Part shown: positions 24,101-36,239 of the stretch, one piece after another
Layout: every line of letters begins with the position of its first letter
Position numbering within the stretch: position 1 is the first letter of the stretch
Assembly: GCA_914767715.1 (NCBI GenBank)
Contig: OU612068.1
Coordinates: 25,050,001-25,114,000 of the forward strand
Length of the DNA: 64,000 bases
Source of the DNA: Membranipora membranacea
Lineage: Eukaryota; Bryozoa; Gymnolaemata; Cheilostomatida; Membraniporidae
Reading direction: 5' to 3'
Notes under the pieces: model-generated
What the model was told of the DNA's origin: nothing
The model's database searches: none
The model's input: only the letters and a program-made list of their open reading frames with translations
Made by a program: the position numbers and the translations under genes

Positions 24101-27100
24101 ATGCTCCTCGTTACACAACATCCAGTCAAAACGTCTCTCTGTTTACAGGCAAGCTTTCTGGAGAGGTGAATGACCGCGATAGTAATTGAAAAACAGCCCG
24201 CATAGTATTATTTGCCCGGTTTAGCTGAGCCACATTAATATCTTGTTTACTACGGAAAATATTAAACCATGAGATAAATTCAGCATTATTGTAGCTGTTA
24301 GCTAACTTTGAATGAAAATTCTATTAAATTAAGCTCATTAATGCAACCCATGGGGCCGATATTCTGACATATCGCAAGCCAATAAGGCAACATCAACAAC
24401 TCTACAACTATATTAAATTAAATAACAATATACATTCCTCAATAATAAGTCCGTAAATGTAGTCTTGTGATGTAATCACCAGCTTAGGGGCTTTGCTTTG
24501 GACTTACGCGTAGTCGTTGACTTGGGGCACAGTACGATAGAAGTATTTGTGCCTCTCTCTATTCAGGGATAACGCCATGGCCTCTGCCGCGTAGCTTATC
24601 ATGACGTAGTTGTACAATGATGCCACTCCAGCGGCTATAACAGCTGTATCAGAACAGGCAGGACCTACAAATTATAATATGGTCATATAAGTAATGCTCC
24701 GCATGCGACAAGAAACATTGATGCAACACTTAATCCTATGTTAATCATCAATCTACATCAGATAAATTTAAATTGCTAAGATAATGTGCTACAATCACAC
24801 ATAGTGTTTTTGAAGCTGTAAATGTAATATGGGCGAAGTGATGTCAATAATCCGTTTGTGTTAGTTTAGCAACAGCATGTCTACAGCTGTAATCCAGATA
24901 CAACAGGCAGAAAATTCAGAATCAGCATTAGAGTGACAGAGTATGGGAAGGAAGAACCAGAGACAGTAGATTATCTATGGTCTCAGGTTGTATTTATGGT
25001 CTCAGGTTGTATTTATGTATGTATGTTTTGAATTCGTCTCATTCTCTGAGAAATTAAATGTTTGTATAGGGTACCCTGGTAAAACTTGCAAAATATGATA
25101 TATCACAGTTATTACATAAATAAATGGGTTAAAAAATTGATAGAGAAATGACTACAACTTATGAAAAATACTATTAAGATATCTGTTACGATCGGCTCTG
25201 AAGCATTTAGCACTGCACTGCATCATAATGTAAAACATGGTATAATAACTCACCCAGACCGCCGACCATCTTATTCCATATGTTATCGTCTCTGACGTAT
25301 TCTGTGAATATCTCGAGAACCCACGAGCTGTCACAGCTGGTGTCATTCTCCAGTAATGTCAGATCATATTCACATAATATATCTGTGTCGTTATTTATCA
25401 ACTCTATAGCCATTCGAGCCGCTGACATAAATATATAATATGTGATTCCATGAAGTGTATTTTGCTAATATATATATAATTTAATTTATTATTTATATTT
25501 GACTCGATTTTTGTTGTTTTTTAGAAGAAGAGTAAATTAAAACTGCAAAAAGCTAAATATCTTCTTGCATTTTATCATTTGCAATACGAAAACATGGATA
25601 TTGCTCTCATCGACATAATGGGAGAGAACCGACTGCCCTCGATCAAGATTAAACCAGGGACTCAATTTGCCCAGGCCAAGTCATTTCATGAAGACAATTT
25701 AAATTTATCAAAATTTACACTGCATTGTGGGACTGTATGAACATATGTATGTATATGCATAAGAATGAGGCCTTTATTAAATTTAGCACATGAACACATG
25801 ATATGATAATTATTTAGATGTTTATTTTGTGTTCTTATGTTTCCTGTGGTGTCCATGTATGCCATCAATCTAAGCCTGAAAACTTACCAGGTACGAGGCT
25901 GGGTTCCCTCCAGGCACCATCTTCATGAAGAGGAAACATGCCACCAATATAGAGCTTAGGCTTCTGTTCGGCTGCCTCAGGGACCCACTTTTTTATTCGA
26001 GTAGAGTTTTCGGACACCAGCTGAGCAGTAAAGTCCTCCATACTATCACCAGAACTGATATATCTACTATACATATCTATAACCTCTTCATTAGAAAACT
26101 GAATATTCTAGAATACAAAGAAGATACTTCGATGATTTTTTTTCTAACACTTTTATTGGCATTCTTCTTCATTCCAGAGGCGGAATGTTTTCCTAGTAGT
26201 GCCGTCAAATATTTGAATGCCATTTACAGCTACAATCAAATCCTTACGTAGTAGGCACCCCTCAGCAACATTTTACAACAATTTTTAATTTTAAATTAAT
26301 GTCTTTTTGTGACGCTAGCCTTCCTATATCTTACTTTAAAAGTAAAACCGCATGTCATGTCATATTCTTCCCAAAACAAACCAATACTCGACATATATCA
26401 TATTTTATGTCTTTTTTGAGCGTGGAAGGTATAATTTGCCGTTGCTCAGACAAGCATTATTAGTTTTGTTTGTGATGAAAATTTCAAACAAATTGTTTAA
26501 CTTCCTAATTTCATTAACCAGATATAAATCATGAGGACTTACTTTGATAAGTTCATAAATAAGAGGTTCTGATGTGACCAGGGATCTCCATATCACTTTT
26601 CTTAGCTCAGCCTGAGGGAAATGGCAGAAGGAACAAGACGGCTCCAGCGATCTAAAGTAGGAAAGATACAGTGTAAGACAATAACAAACCTCATCACGTT
26701 AAATCTATATATATACATGTACTAGGTTAGAAAGTGAAAATTAAAATTAAAAAAATCTATAGATACAGTGTAAGATACAGTGTAATTCTTACAGTGCAGT
26801 GTAATAAAAAAAAATTTTAATTTAATTTTGAAAACAAGCTGGTGGTGATGGCATTAAATCATTTGAAATGACTCACTATATAATCGTAGGAACACAAGCT
26901 AATTATGGTATAGTGTAAGACAATAACAAACCTCATCACGTTAAATCTATATATATACATGTACTAGGTTAGAAAGTGAAAATTAAAATTAAAAAAATCT
27001 ATAGATACAGTGTAAGATACAGTGTAATTCTTACAGTGCAGTATAAGAAAACAAAATTTTAATTTAATTTTGAAAACAAGCTGGTGGTGATGGCATTAAA

Positions 27101-30100
27101 TCATTTGAAATGACTCACTATATAATCGTAGGAACACAAGCTAATTATGGAATCGCACTAACACAAAATGTTTTGTCTTTTTCAGGATTTATCCCCTCAT
27201 GTCTTGAAAGAATCAGTACATGCGGCCTACCAGTGACAAGGCTGCTAAAAACATTATAATGTAGGACAAAACAGTCATCAAATGACTTGCAATATTAGCG
27301 ATGGTAGCAGGCAAACTATTGTTTATGTGTTACCTGACTCTAGAAAGTCGACCGCTAAGATGAGAAGTAATTATCGCATCGGTGCTGCTCAGGAACGTCA
27401 TGAATGGTGTGTTGTTGTCGCTCAATATGGTGACAACATCAGTTATGTGCTGTCCTACATATTGGACTTGTAACGAGATATTCAGAGTTGCTATGGTCGT
27501 CCACAGACCCTCAATCGGATAGTCTGGAAAACAAAATTTTTCCATCCATAACAAATATTATGTTTGCTCTGAGAGACAGGATGAGATAGGTACTGGTACA
27601 GGGCAAAATTTGATGACTTAACACATATACCCATACGGATCTCTGCTTCGAAATAAGTGCAAATCTTGTTGAATTTTTTGTGTTCATTCAAGCTAGCAAC
27701 ATTACACATATTATCACTTCAGTAAACAGCGATTTGATTTGTCTGGCTTAATTCCAGGAAAAGAAATATATCATAGCCACCTATTATATAAAATTAGTGA
27801 GGTGGCGCCTGCAACAAGTAACGCAATATTGAACATCCCTTCTGGTCGTAAACAACTTGCACTTTATAGGCCATAATGTATAAATACTAAATAGTCATCA
27901 GTATATACTAAGCCGTTGACCGGCTTCTTGTTCAAGTAACTATTATGTTGATTAGCGTAATAATGTTGTTTTGATATGCAAATCTGAACAGACATGTTTT
28001 GTTGCGCAAGGCAAGCTCTTCAGATTGATCTGGGAGACCATTCAGCTGAGAGGTGGGGCTCAGCTGAGAGGAGGGGCTCTGTCTAGAGTTGTGGGTTTGG
28101 TCATGTGCAAACAGGTCCTATCATGTAATCATATGGGATGGTGAAAAGATAGTTAGCTCACTCATTCCATCCACATTCATAAGGAACAAAAAACGTGAGA
28201 TAAAGATTACCATACCAAAGATATTAAATACTAAATGCTAGTCTTTGCTAATACACAAAGCACTTATCACACCTGACCCTGTTTGACAAACAAATAAGTT
28301 TAGAGTTGCAAAAAAACCTAGAAGACTATTCTAGAGTGAAATTTCAAGAGTTGACTAATCTTGTAGATTCAAAAAATTAGTAATTGCTTGACATGACTTC
28401 AGTTCAAAACAAGTACTCAAATTTCTATGTCTATGGGCATGAGTCAATCTGGTGCAGAGACAGTTGTAACAAGATTTTGGGAATTGGTATTACAGGAAGA
28501 GCACTGGTGTGGCTAAAGTCATAGTAAAATAACACTTCACACAAGGAACTGCTTTTTTCAATGTCAAGCTACTTTCAACACACTCCTGTTAATTTAATTT
28601 ACATTTAGGAATAACAAAACATCAAAAGAGCTAGCTATTCTCAATGCTAATTTGACACATACAAGTTATTCACGAACTAAGTTCATGACTTTAACAGAAT
28701 TACAAGTGTTTGCGATAGATCTTACCAGTGTCACCAAGCAGTAGTATGGCACAGGTTGTATTTTGGCAAGTCGGGGATGAATAAATATATTTGAAACACA
28801 GGCTAGCATTAGCACACTTTAGATCATGTAATTCCTTATAATTCTCCAGTTCCTAGAAGTGAGAAAAAAACAAATACGATACAAATGTTCAAATCTGCAG
28901 CGCTTCAACAATGAAGAACAAAAATTTCACGCAAAGGTTTTGTTTTCATATTTGACTATTGACAGATAAGACCGATATTTTTCTTGACAACAGATTTTAA
29001 TATTTGGTGCGCAGAAAATTTTCATATTATTCCATCTTTAGAAAATTTAAATAAAATAATCGATAGCTTCCGATTTCAACAACAACATCGGAGTTATGTA
29101 TAACTGAAATTGGGTAAATATTTTTGCCGCACTTTGAATGGAACGCAAACATTGGATTCAAATTGTTTGCAGGTAAAACTACATGCAACCTATACTCGTG
29201 TCATTGGGCCAATGTCATGGTTAGCTGCAAGGCAAGGCAAAATCTATAACGTTATCAAGATATTTTTAGCTTTGTAGTAAGTTTTATCGCATATGTTTTT
29301 GTTAAAATGTAGTAGCAAAGTCTATGAACTGCTTTTATCTCAAAGAGTACACAATGCATCAAAAACAGGGAATGATGTATAAAGGGCCAATATCTTTCTC
29401 GTCGGGTGCTTGCTGAGATATGGGAAATGTGTGAACTTCTTTCCCTCATAACGACAGCTCCAAAAAAATCAACTATTAGCCGCATAAAAATATACTCCGG
29501 AAAGCCAATATAAAATATAATAATATGTTGTGTTTGTTATTCGTCTGTTCTTTCAGAGGAACACCCTCTGTTGGTTGGTTTCCCCTGGTCGGCTCTTTCA
29601 TTGCCTTGGTTGTCAAATTTAATACATAAGGCTTCAACCAGATAATCCCCACCACACTTGTCTAATACAATATAACACATAATCTCCTGTCTGATATTAA
29701 TACAGACATTTACGGCAGTGCATAAAAAATCAAAGGAATGTTTTCCATATTCCATGAAATTCAGCACATAGCACCAACTATGAACTGCCATGCCATCACA
29801 CAGAGAGAAAGAACCCTAATTGATCTGAAGTGCGCCTCAGTTGACTGGCGGCCCGACTAGGTCTAAACTATGTGACTATGTGCTATGGCTTTACACGTTT
29901 AAAAAAAATGTTTCAATCCAAGAAATGAAACCATTAAAAATGGCAGCAAAGCCTATGGGCTGCTAGGCCTTTTACGTTGTGAGGCCGATAGGCAGAGAGG
30001 TATATAGTCAGCGAGGCATAGAGGCTAATCGTTAAAGTTGAAGAGACACTCAAACGGACAACATGACCTGTCAAATATCTACTGACCTTATTGATTTCCT

Positions 30101-33100
30101 GATTGTGTTGTGAGAACGATTGAATGACTTCTGGTTTACGCAGATCCTCATAGGCTGAACTGCACTGCAACTCGTCTATGGCGGGATCGCTGACAAAGAT
30201 TCCATAACTAAAGAGAAAAGAAAATAGTAATAAGAGGGTAACAAACTCTGTTAAAGCTATAGTAGGGCCTCCCCATATTTGGTATCATGATGAAAGTCTC
30301 AGTCTGTGGCAACTTTTTAAATAGCCTCTGGGCGCAGTTGAAAATTCTTCTCAACTTTTCACAACCACAAAGTCAAACATTTCTGTGTGCTGTTCTCTGA
30401 AAAGTCATCAGCTGCCGCTTAAATCAAGGTAGTAAATTACTCAGTTCAATGCCTTAGTGTTTAGGTGAGAGAACAGCCGCTGACATTATCAACATTGTTG
30501 GCAGCACATCTCACAAGTATAATGACTGCGCATCAGCACAGCAGTAATGTATGGAGATAAAAACTAAGCATAGCTAATGATATAACATCACCAGGCACAA
30601 ATGTCAATTACGCTTGTTGTTTTGACAGGATTGACAGATATCAAAACAGTATTTCAATGACATACTATTTGGTGGTAGCTCTCAGATAACTCAGCAGACA
30701 GTATAACTAGACAGTTACCAGTACATTGGGGTGAACAGAAGTCATTTTTTTGGTTGCACTGAGCAGCTGTTTCACACGTAATTTTGGGGTGTCCATGCAG
30801 CCGCCACACTTCATTTTACTCTACATTTATGTACACAACGCCTCAACAAAAACAAACGCCGACAACCGAATCGTGCCCCAAATGACCAGAGTTTAACAAC
30901 ATGATCACACATTAAGATTCATCTGAAGGGACTAACATTATGTCTGAATTTACAAGAGCTCTGAATAAAGTAGAAGTACACTTTATATAATATGAGCAGT
31001 CTCTCACTTGTACACAATTGGCGGGAGGCTCTGGGAAGGTCCCTCATGTTACCGCATACAGTCAGAGGTCCCAACCGCAACACAATGCTATTTTCTACCA
31101 CCACTTCTCACTCAAAGCGCTTCCGATCAGATTATCCCTTAAATAGGTGTGAAAATAACGGACCTTTTTTTGCCCACTGCATAATGACAGAGTAAGGATG
31201 TTTCCTTTCTCTGTGATATGATATTGTTCACAGTTATTGCCTGAAGCACAATAATATATAAACATGACAAACATGTTATCTAGGCCATATGGTGCCGTGC
31301 CGGTACTAACGGTTACCAAAGGCACACGATTCCAGGTCATCACGACTGTAAACAGCAAACTGTCAACACAATTTAAATTACCTCATAGTAATACCAAGCC
31401 TTCCGGCATCCTTAAAGTCATCCGATAATGGGGTGCTAGATGACTGTATACTGATCATTGCTGCCTGGGGCCATCCTTTCAACTTAGTGGAGTCATCAGA
31501 GTCCCTGTCAGCGTAAATAAAAACGAGTGATTATTACAAGTGAGAAGAGAAGGAGAAATAAATTTTAAATTTTGCCCACAACTCGGTAGCTCTATAGTGC
31601 GTACCCTGGCTATAGCTCTCAACTTGGGCAGTTAATAAATACTATATAATGACTCATATCCCAACATTACTCATTTTTATGGGACAATCTCAAATCTAAA
31701 ATGCCTTCCAGAGGCTTCTTATACAAATTACCAGGAACTTCACGAGCCACCAGGGTGGCTGTGATGTCTCATTTTGATTAAAATGAGAAGACTAAAGGCC
31801 CTTCCCACACGACACAGTTGTATGATAAATAATTTAAATTAGCACAGACCAATGAACATTTCTGAGAATATATAATCACAGCAGTAGCCACAATATGTTT
31901 TTTATCTGGATAAGTAACAGTACATTATATCGAGAATGTTCTACATATGTTTCAAGTTTTAACAAGTCACTATTTTGGTTCATGAGGCTGAGAAAATAGT
32001 GAACAACAAATTTTTTATTGTTCAAACTTGAATACCCGCCAAATTTCCCAGTCCTTGTCCATCAAATAGTTTATAAACGAGGGATTGATGGAGTGAGTAT
32101 TTCGGCTTTACAGTCAATAGCAACCCTAGGTAAAATAGCATCCAAACACTCCGGGTCAAATTTCACTTAAGCAACTGACAACAGAGTCCATCAGCTAAAC
32201 AACTTGGATATCATGTTTACTTTATGATCCACGATTTGTTGTGTAATTCTTAGCCTTGGTAACTTGAGAGACATACCTTGCAGTACAGTTTGAGGGTATG
32301 GCTGAATGCCCTCTATTGAATGATTTTTCACCGGGATCGTTGTCAAATGCGACAAGATGATAGCCAAGTTTTTTCGTGAGAAGTGTCTTGACATACCAGT
32401 TGATTAATCTACAAAAATCAGCGATCAAATAAAGGTCACTAAGAACAAACAGGAAAGCATATCACTGCTTTACTGGAAAAACAATGCTCAACCACAGCTA
32501 CTATGAATAAATGAATATTACATGACATAGTATTTACCCATCACTAGAAGTACAGCATGGTCAATATCCATGTTTGTGCTTAGATTTTAAATGTCAACTA
32601 CAAGTCTCCAACTGTTTTAAACATTGATGAGTTACCACACTTTTCTGAGAATTGAACAAATTCATAAGTGAAATCTTTTGTACCCAGCTCTAAGGACGCT
32701 ACGCTGTTTCTTCAGTGTTGACTCATAAGAGGATTAATGTTTCAGCATTATCCTCCCTAGGCTATTACATGACCTATTAAATTTTGAGCACTATTATAAA
32801 AGGAAAGGATAAGATATGTTCATACGAAAATAGGATAGGGCCACATTTCCGTTCATTTCTTATCTTATCTAGACATAAAAACAAAATACAAAGATACCAA
32901 ACTCCCTGAATACAAACCTTAGCTGATCATTATAGGGAGTGTCTGCTATGGTAATACTATGTTCAGCATAACAATCTGCACCATTAGAGATATGATGATG
33001 ATAGAAATGCCTCACCACAGCTGCCGAAGCTACGAACAAAGAAAATGATTCATTATTTACACAATAATTACAGCATCAGGCCAATATTCAGCCCAGCAGA

Positions 33101-33734
33101 AGAAAGGATGCAGCAGTGCAGTTTGATAAAGAAAAAAACGGATAACTTGATGAATTAGGTCATTATCTCATTAAGCAGTCAGATGTTATTTGATAAACAA
33201 TCGTGTAGCTGTTGTAACGGCTATTATGTCTAGTCGATGTTGTTTAGCCCTTTAATGGAGTCAATCAAGCGCAATGCCATTGAATAACAAATTGTTTATA
33301 ATTTACCACAAAACATTCCAAGTTATACATTATTATTTGTGGCCTGGCTTGTGGCGGGTGTAACTTTTTATGCATACGAGCTCTGTAAATAATAATCAAA
33401 CAGCAATCAATGCCCTGAAACACAGCGCAACTCAAGTGTTTCTTATACAATGGTTGGTAGTGTCGATGACTTTTAACTCAACAACTGTGTCTACTATAAT
33501 AGTAATTGCTACTATAATATATTTAGTATTATGAGCAATGCAGTGGATGATTACATATAGAAAGCTTGCATATGCTTGCAGCAGAGATAGGAATGGGGCT
33601 AAGGGTAAATGTGAAAGTAGATATTTACAAGTCGTGGATTGACATTCATCTTCGCACTTCCCACTGTTTGTTAGAGCGACCAGTATAACCAGTAAAATTG
33701 TCAGGCAGTAGATATAGGGAAGATCTTTATCCAT
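12102..33734 (-). CDS. VKR: Venus kinase receptor-type receptor tyrosine kinase with extra OpuAC-like ectodomain, 26 exons
   Basis: Exon ends (minus strand, high-low): 33734-33629, 33029-32918, 32408-32277, 31504-31382, 30207-30087, 28852-28726, 27523-27334, 26651-26543, 26083-25888, 25421-25254, 24664-24508, 23258-23042, 22612-22405, 21825-21704, 20957-20833, 19977-19839, 19568-19469, 17233-17083, 16791-16690, 16081-15967, 15651-15531, 15065-14799, 14544-14337, 14159-13915, 12812-12593, 12339-12102. All joins keep frame, giving 1372 residues. Order: signal peptide (1-27); OpuAC-like module (about 36-380, ending ENSTRIKKWVPEA); Venus flytrap (about 383-817; KLYIGGMFPL, YDAVWTFAKALQ); one membrane helix (about 835-860); tyrosine kinase with GEGAFGTVYGG, VAVKTL (Lys about 929), HRDIACRNCLV (Asp about 1033), DFGMAR and LPVRWMAPES; Ser-rich tail. 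The family binds amino-acid-like ligands and signals at the cell surface. The kinase is insulin-receptor-like. The extra N-terminal module is inferred from sequence pattern only. Confidence 0.94.
13282..13338. repeat. Hairpin plus dispersed-repeat core in receptor-kinase intron
   Basis: CGCAGGCAAA and TTTGCCTGCG form a 10-bp stem at 13282-13308. The dispersed-repeat core GCAACTCCGAATAAAGGCAA follows from about 13331. It lies in the intron between the two exons that precede the last exon. Confidence 0.6.
17463..17494. repeat. 32-bp perfect palindrome
   Basis: AATCGCTCTGAACAA, two bases, then its exact reverse complement. It lies in the receptor-kinase intron just upstream of the membrane-helix exon. 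Confidence 0.85.
18298..18674. mobile_element. MITE with internal CCCAGA repeats
   Basis: It starts GGCTGGTTCACATTGTCCCA and ends with the near-exact reverse complement of that repeat (about 26 bp with a few mismatches). It is 377 bp long with no coding capacity. The interior is full of CCCAGATGATC-like and TCTGGGAC-like units in both orientations. It lies in the 2.2-kb intron before the membrane-helix exon of the receptor kinase. Confidence 0.82.
19030..19135 (+). repeat. Dispersed repeat, copy near 19.1 kb
   Basis: The core GGGCAAATTGGATCAAACTT, followed by GATC, matches the copies at 7.3 and 47.7 kb. A partial inverted copy lies just upstream, near 19025. Confidence 0.55.
19336..19390. 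repeat. Dispersed repeat, copy near 19.35 kb
   Basis: An inverted GGAGTTGCTC segment is followed by a direct GCAACCCAAAATGAAGGCAA segment, like the other family copies. Confidence 0.45.
20494..20745 (+). repeat. Split tRNA-like sequence (SINE remnant?)
   Basis: TCTAATTGGTAGAGCAAC resembles a tRNA D-arm/A box. A good B box (GGGTTCAAATCCCGG) appears about 210 bases later. The spacing is far too long for a tRNA, so this is either an interrupted SINE or chance. Confidence 0.3.
26670..27150 (+). repeat. 242-bp tandem duplication in receptor-kinase intron 7
   Basis: Two nearly identical units, starting at 26670 and 26912, begin AGTGTAAGACAATAACAAAC and end ACACAAGCTAATTATGG. The first unit starts about 18 bases from the 3' splice site of receptor-kinase exon 8 (acceptor at 26652-26653). 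The high identity suggests a recent duplication or a heterozygous-haplotype artefact. Confidence 0.9.
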
Positions 33735-36239
33735 CCTCCGGCGAGGAGTATCCCTCTTGTTAGGGTATTAGATGAATGTACCAGCCATGCATATCCATCC
33801 CCAGATCAGTTATCGATTGAGAAAGTTTATTAATGTATTGGTGAGGATAAATTCCTTTATCACAGCTGTGACTGTGTCTGTGTGACAGCGAGCAAGTTCC
33901 TATGCCATTACTACATTGTAAGACCTACAAAAGAAATATGACAATTAATTTCAACTTCTCATAATGACAACCTATCATTGATTGAACTAACTGTCCATGA
34001 CATACTGTGAAATATTAAACACGATTAGGCCTAGTGTCCCATGGCAGACAGACAAAGAATTCCTTATCTCTAGAATATACACAATTTTTTACCGCAAAAT
34101 GCCAGGTTATTAACAGCTCAGCGGTAACCATGAACTCAGAGTGACCCATCTATTTCAAACCAGACATTATAACCATAAGGGTTACCATTGTATGACTTAG
34201 TCTACAGAAACATAACGTTCGGCGATTGTACTTGTTAAAACACACACACTTAGCTGATGATTTGACTGAGGTTGATCAACAGAGGTTGATTGCAAATATT
34301 GTCCGACTTCCCCCCCCCCCGCCCGTTTACATGAGCTGTATATAAATGACTCGAATGGTGTCTAATAAAGTATATGGACATGTGACGATGGCAAAGTAAA
34401 CCCCTACTTTGGGGCGAGTAGGAGTGATGCTTTACACTCCACTTTTTCAGAGATTGCTTATATAAATATCAATAAGAAAAATATTAAGTTCCACTGCTGT
34501 ATTATCTCAAAATTTGCGCTTGAGTGAGTACAGAGATAAGTTAACTTGTAGGTTAACAGTCAGGTTAGAACTTTAACTGACAACCCAAGATGGGATCGCA
34601 TAATGCTTGTAATCCATGATGGTAACTTTGGCTGTGAGCAAAACTACATGTTCTAACAAAAAATCCAACAACATTCAACAATGCAAGCCACAAAAGTGAA
34701 GGAAACTGTATTCAACAAGCCAGCCAGCCAGCCACTCCTCTCTGAGCCAGCCATCCCGCCAATTGCAAGAGCTATCTATTTGCTATAGGAAAATCTTAAT
34801 GTTGATTTATGATTGTATGGCAGAGCGGAGTAAAATATGTTATTGACAAACAGAACAAACACATGTTTTTTCTAAAAACTTGGAAATTTCTACCCTGTCC
34901 TCCCAAGGAATACTGCTTTGTCCTTCCCTGCCCTATGTATATGACCATGATAAGTCACTACTTTGAATCTGTGTGATATGATGTATCTAGTATAAGTATT
35001 GAAATCTTTAGTCATTCTGAAGGAGGAACTGATCTTTCTAGTGCAACTAAAGGTTAGATATTAACAAATCACGGTAACAATAAGAATATATACTATAGAT
35101 AGATAGCCTATATATAGGTGTGCTTGCTTTTCTACAGTCAAGTTTTTTCCTGGAACATAATAAGACCTCTGGCAGTATATCAGATGTCCAGAAACCCTCT
35201 TGAGGTGGCTGAATGTAGACAGATCTCTCACTTACATGTAAGTAATGGAATGGACACTGTCAGGAAACTCCCAACCAAACCACTACAGAGTGTTCATGAA
35301 ACTTTTTGTGAATGAGTTACCTAGGATCCTTATTTGTTTTCAAATCAGTATTGTGGAAAATACGAATTTAGCCACAATACTAACATTACATTCTAAAACT
35401 TCAGCAACACTATGTCGACTCCACTTTTTACATCATTGGGTCAAGGTCAATAAATAGTTTGAGAATAGCATGACTACATATTGAACTAGACAATTCATAT
35501 TTGGATTTAATTCTACCTGCTTCATGTATATCTCAACAACAAAAAGGATGGAAATTGAAAATTTTTTTCCAATTTTTATGGTAAGTCTCAACTCAAGTAT
35601 TTCTCTTCTCAGGTTACATATATGCACCTGCAACTGCCAGACCGGTTAGTTTTGACAAAATTTGAGTTTTGGCTTTTTAAGGATGGTTTTTTAACATAAC
35701 TGCTCTAGGCTGGGTAGGCAGGAGCTACAGTGATTCTAGACCCACTTGTAATGTTTGTTGTTGTTATGAAAATGTAGGTAACCTTTATATATATCTGATG
35801 TTCTTAATTTGTATATGTGTGATACGAATTGCAGGACTAACAGAGAAAGTGTTTGCTTCCATATACATGTTATATACATCTGTAAGTGGAATACAAACTC
35901 CCCCCTCTGCTTAGCCTTAACCTAAAGTTTTAGAAAAAAAAGTAAGGGGCTGCCTGCACTACATTGCAGCATTGCACCCAACTGTTTTCCTTTTGTTGTA
36001 TTGATTAACATCAAAAATTTATTGATAACGATTTCAATTTTTAGCCCTAATTTCTATTCTTACTGGTGATAAATAAGGAGTGGCAAAGGCAAGCCAATAC
36101 ATTTGCTACAGGATTGGGTGAGATAGAATAAAATTGTCTTGATCGATTGGACCCAATGTCATGGATTAAATGGATTGATATCTCTATTTAGGTGATGTTG
36201 TAGATGTAAAGGTTACATGATGTTAAGAAAACGTTGAAA
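33735..36239. other. Intergenic region between divergent receptor kinase and F-box genes
   Basis: No coding exon could be supported. It should contain the promoters of both divergent genes. Visible features are a run of 11 C at 34310-34320, a short CAGC-like array near 34718-34732 and a GTGA-type run near 36300, just inside the F-box gene. No convincing TATA or initiator was found. Confidence 0.55.

Noticed and set aside
26543-33629. Contamination or recent bacterial transfer as source of the OpuAC-like module
   Set aside because: The module is spread over nine introns with normal GT-AG sites in frame with the receptor, so it is a long-established part of an animal gene.
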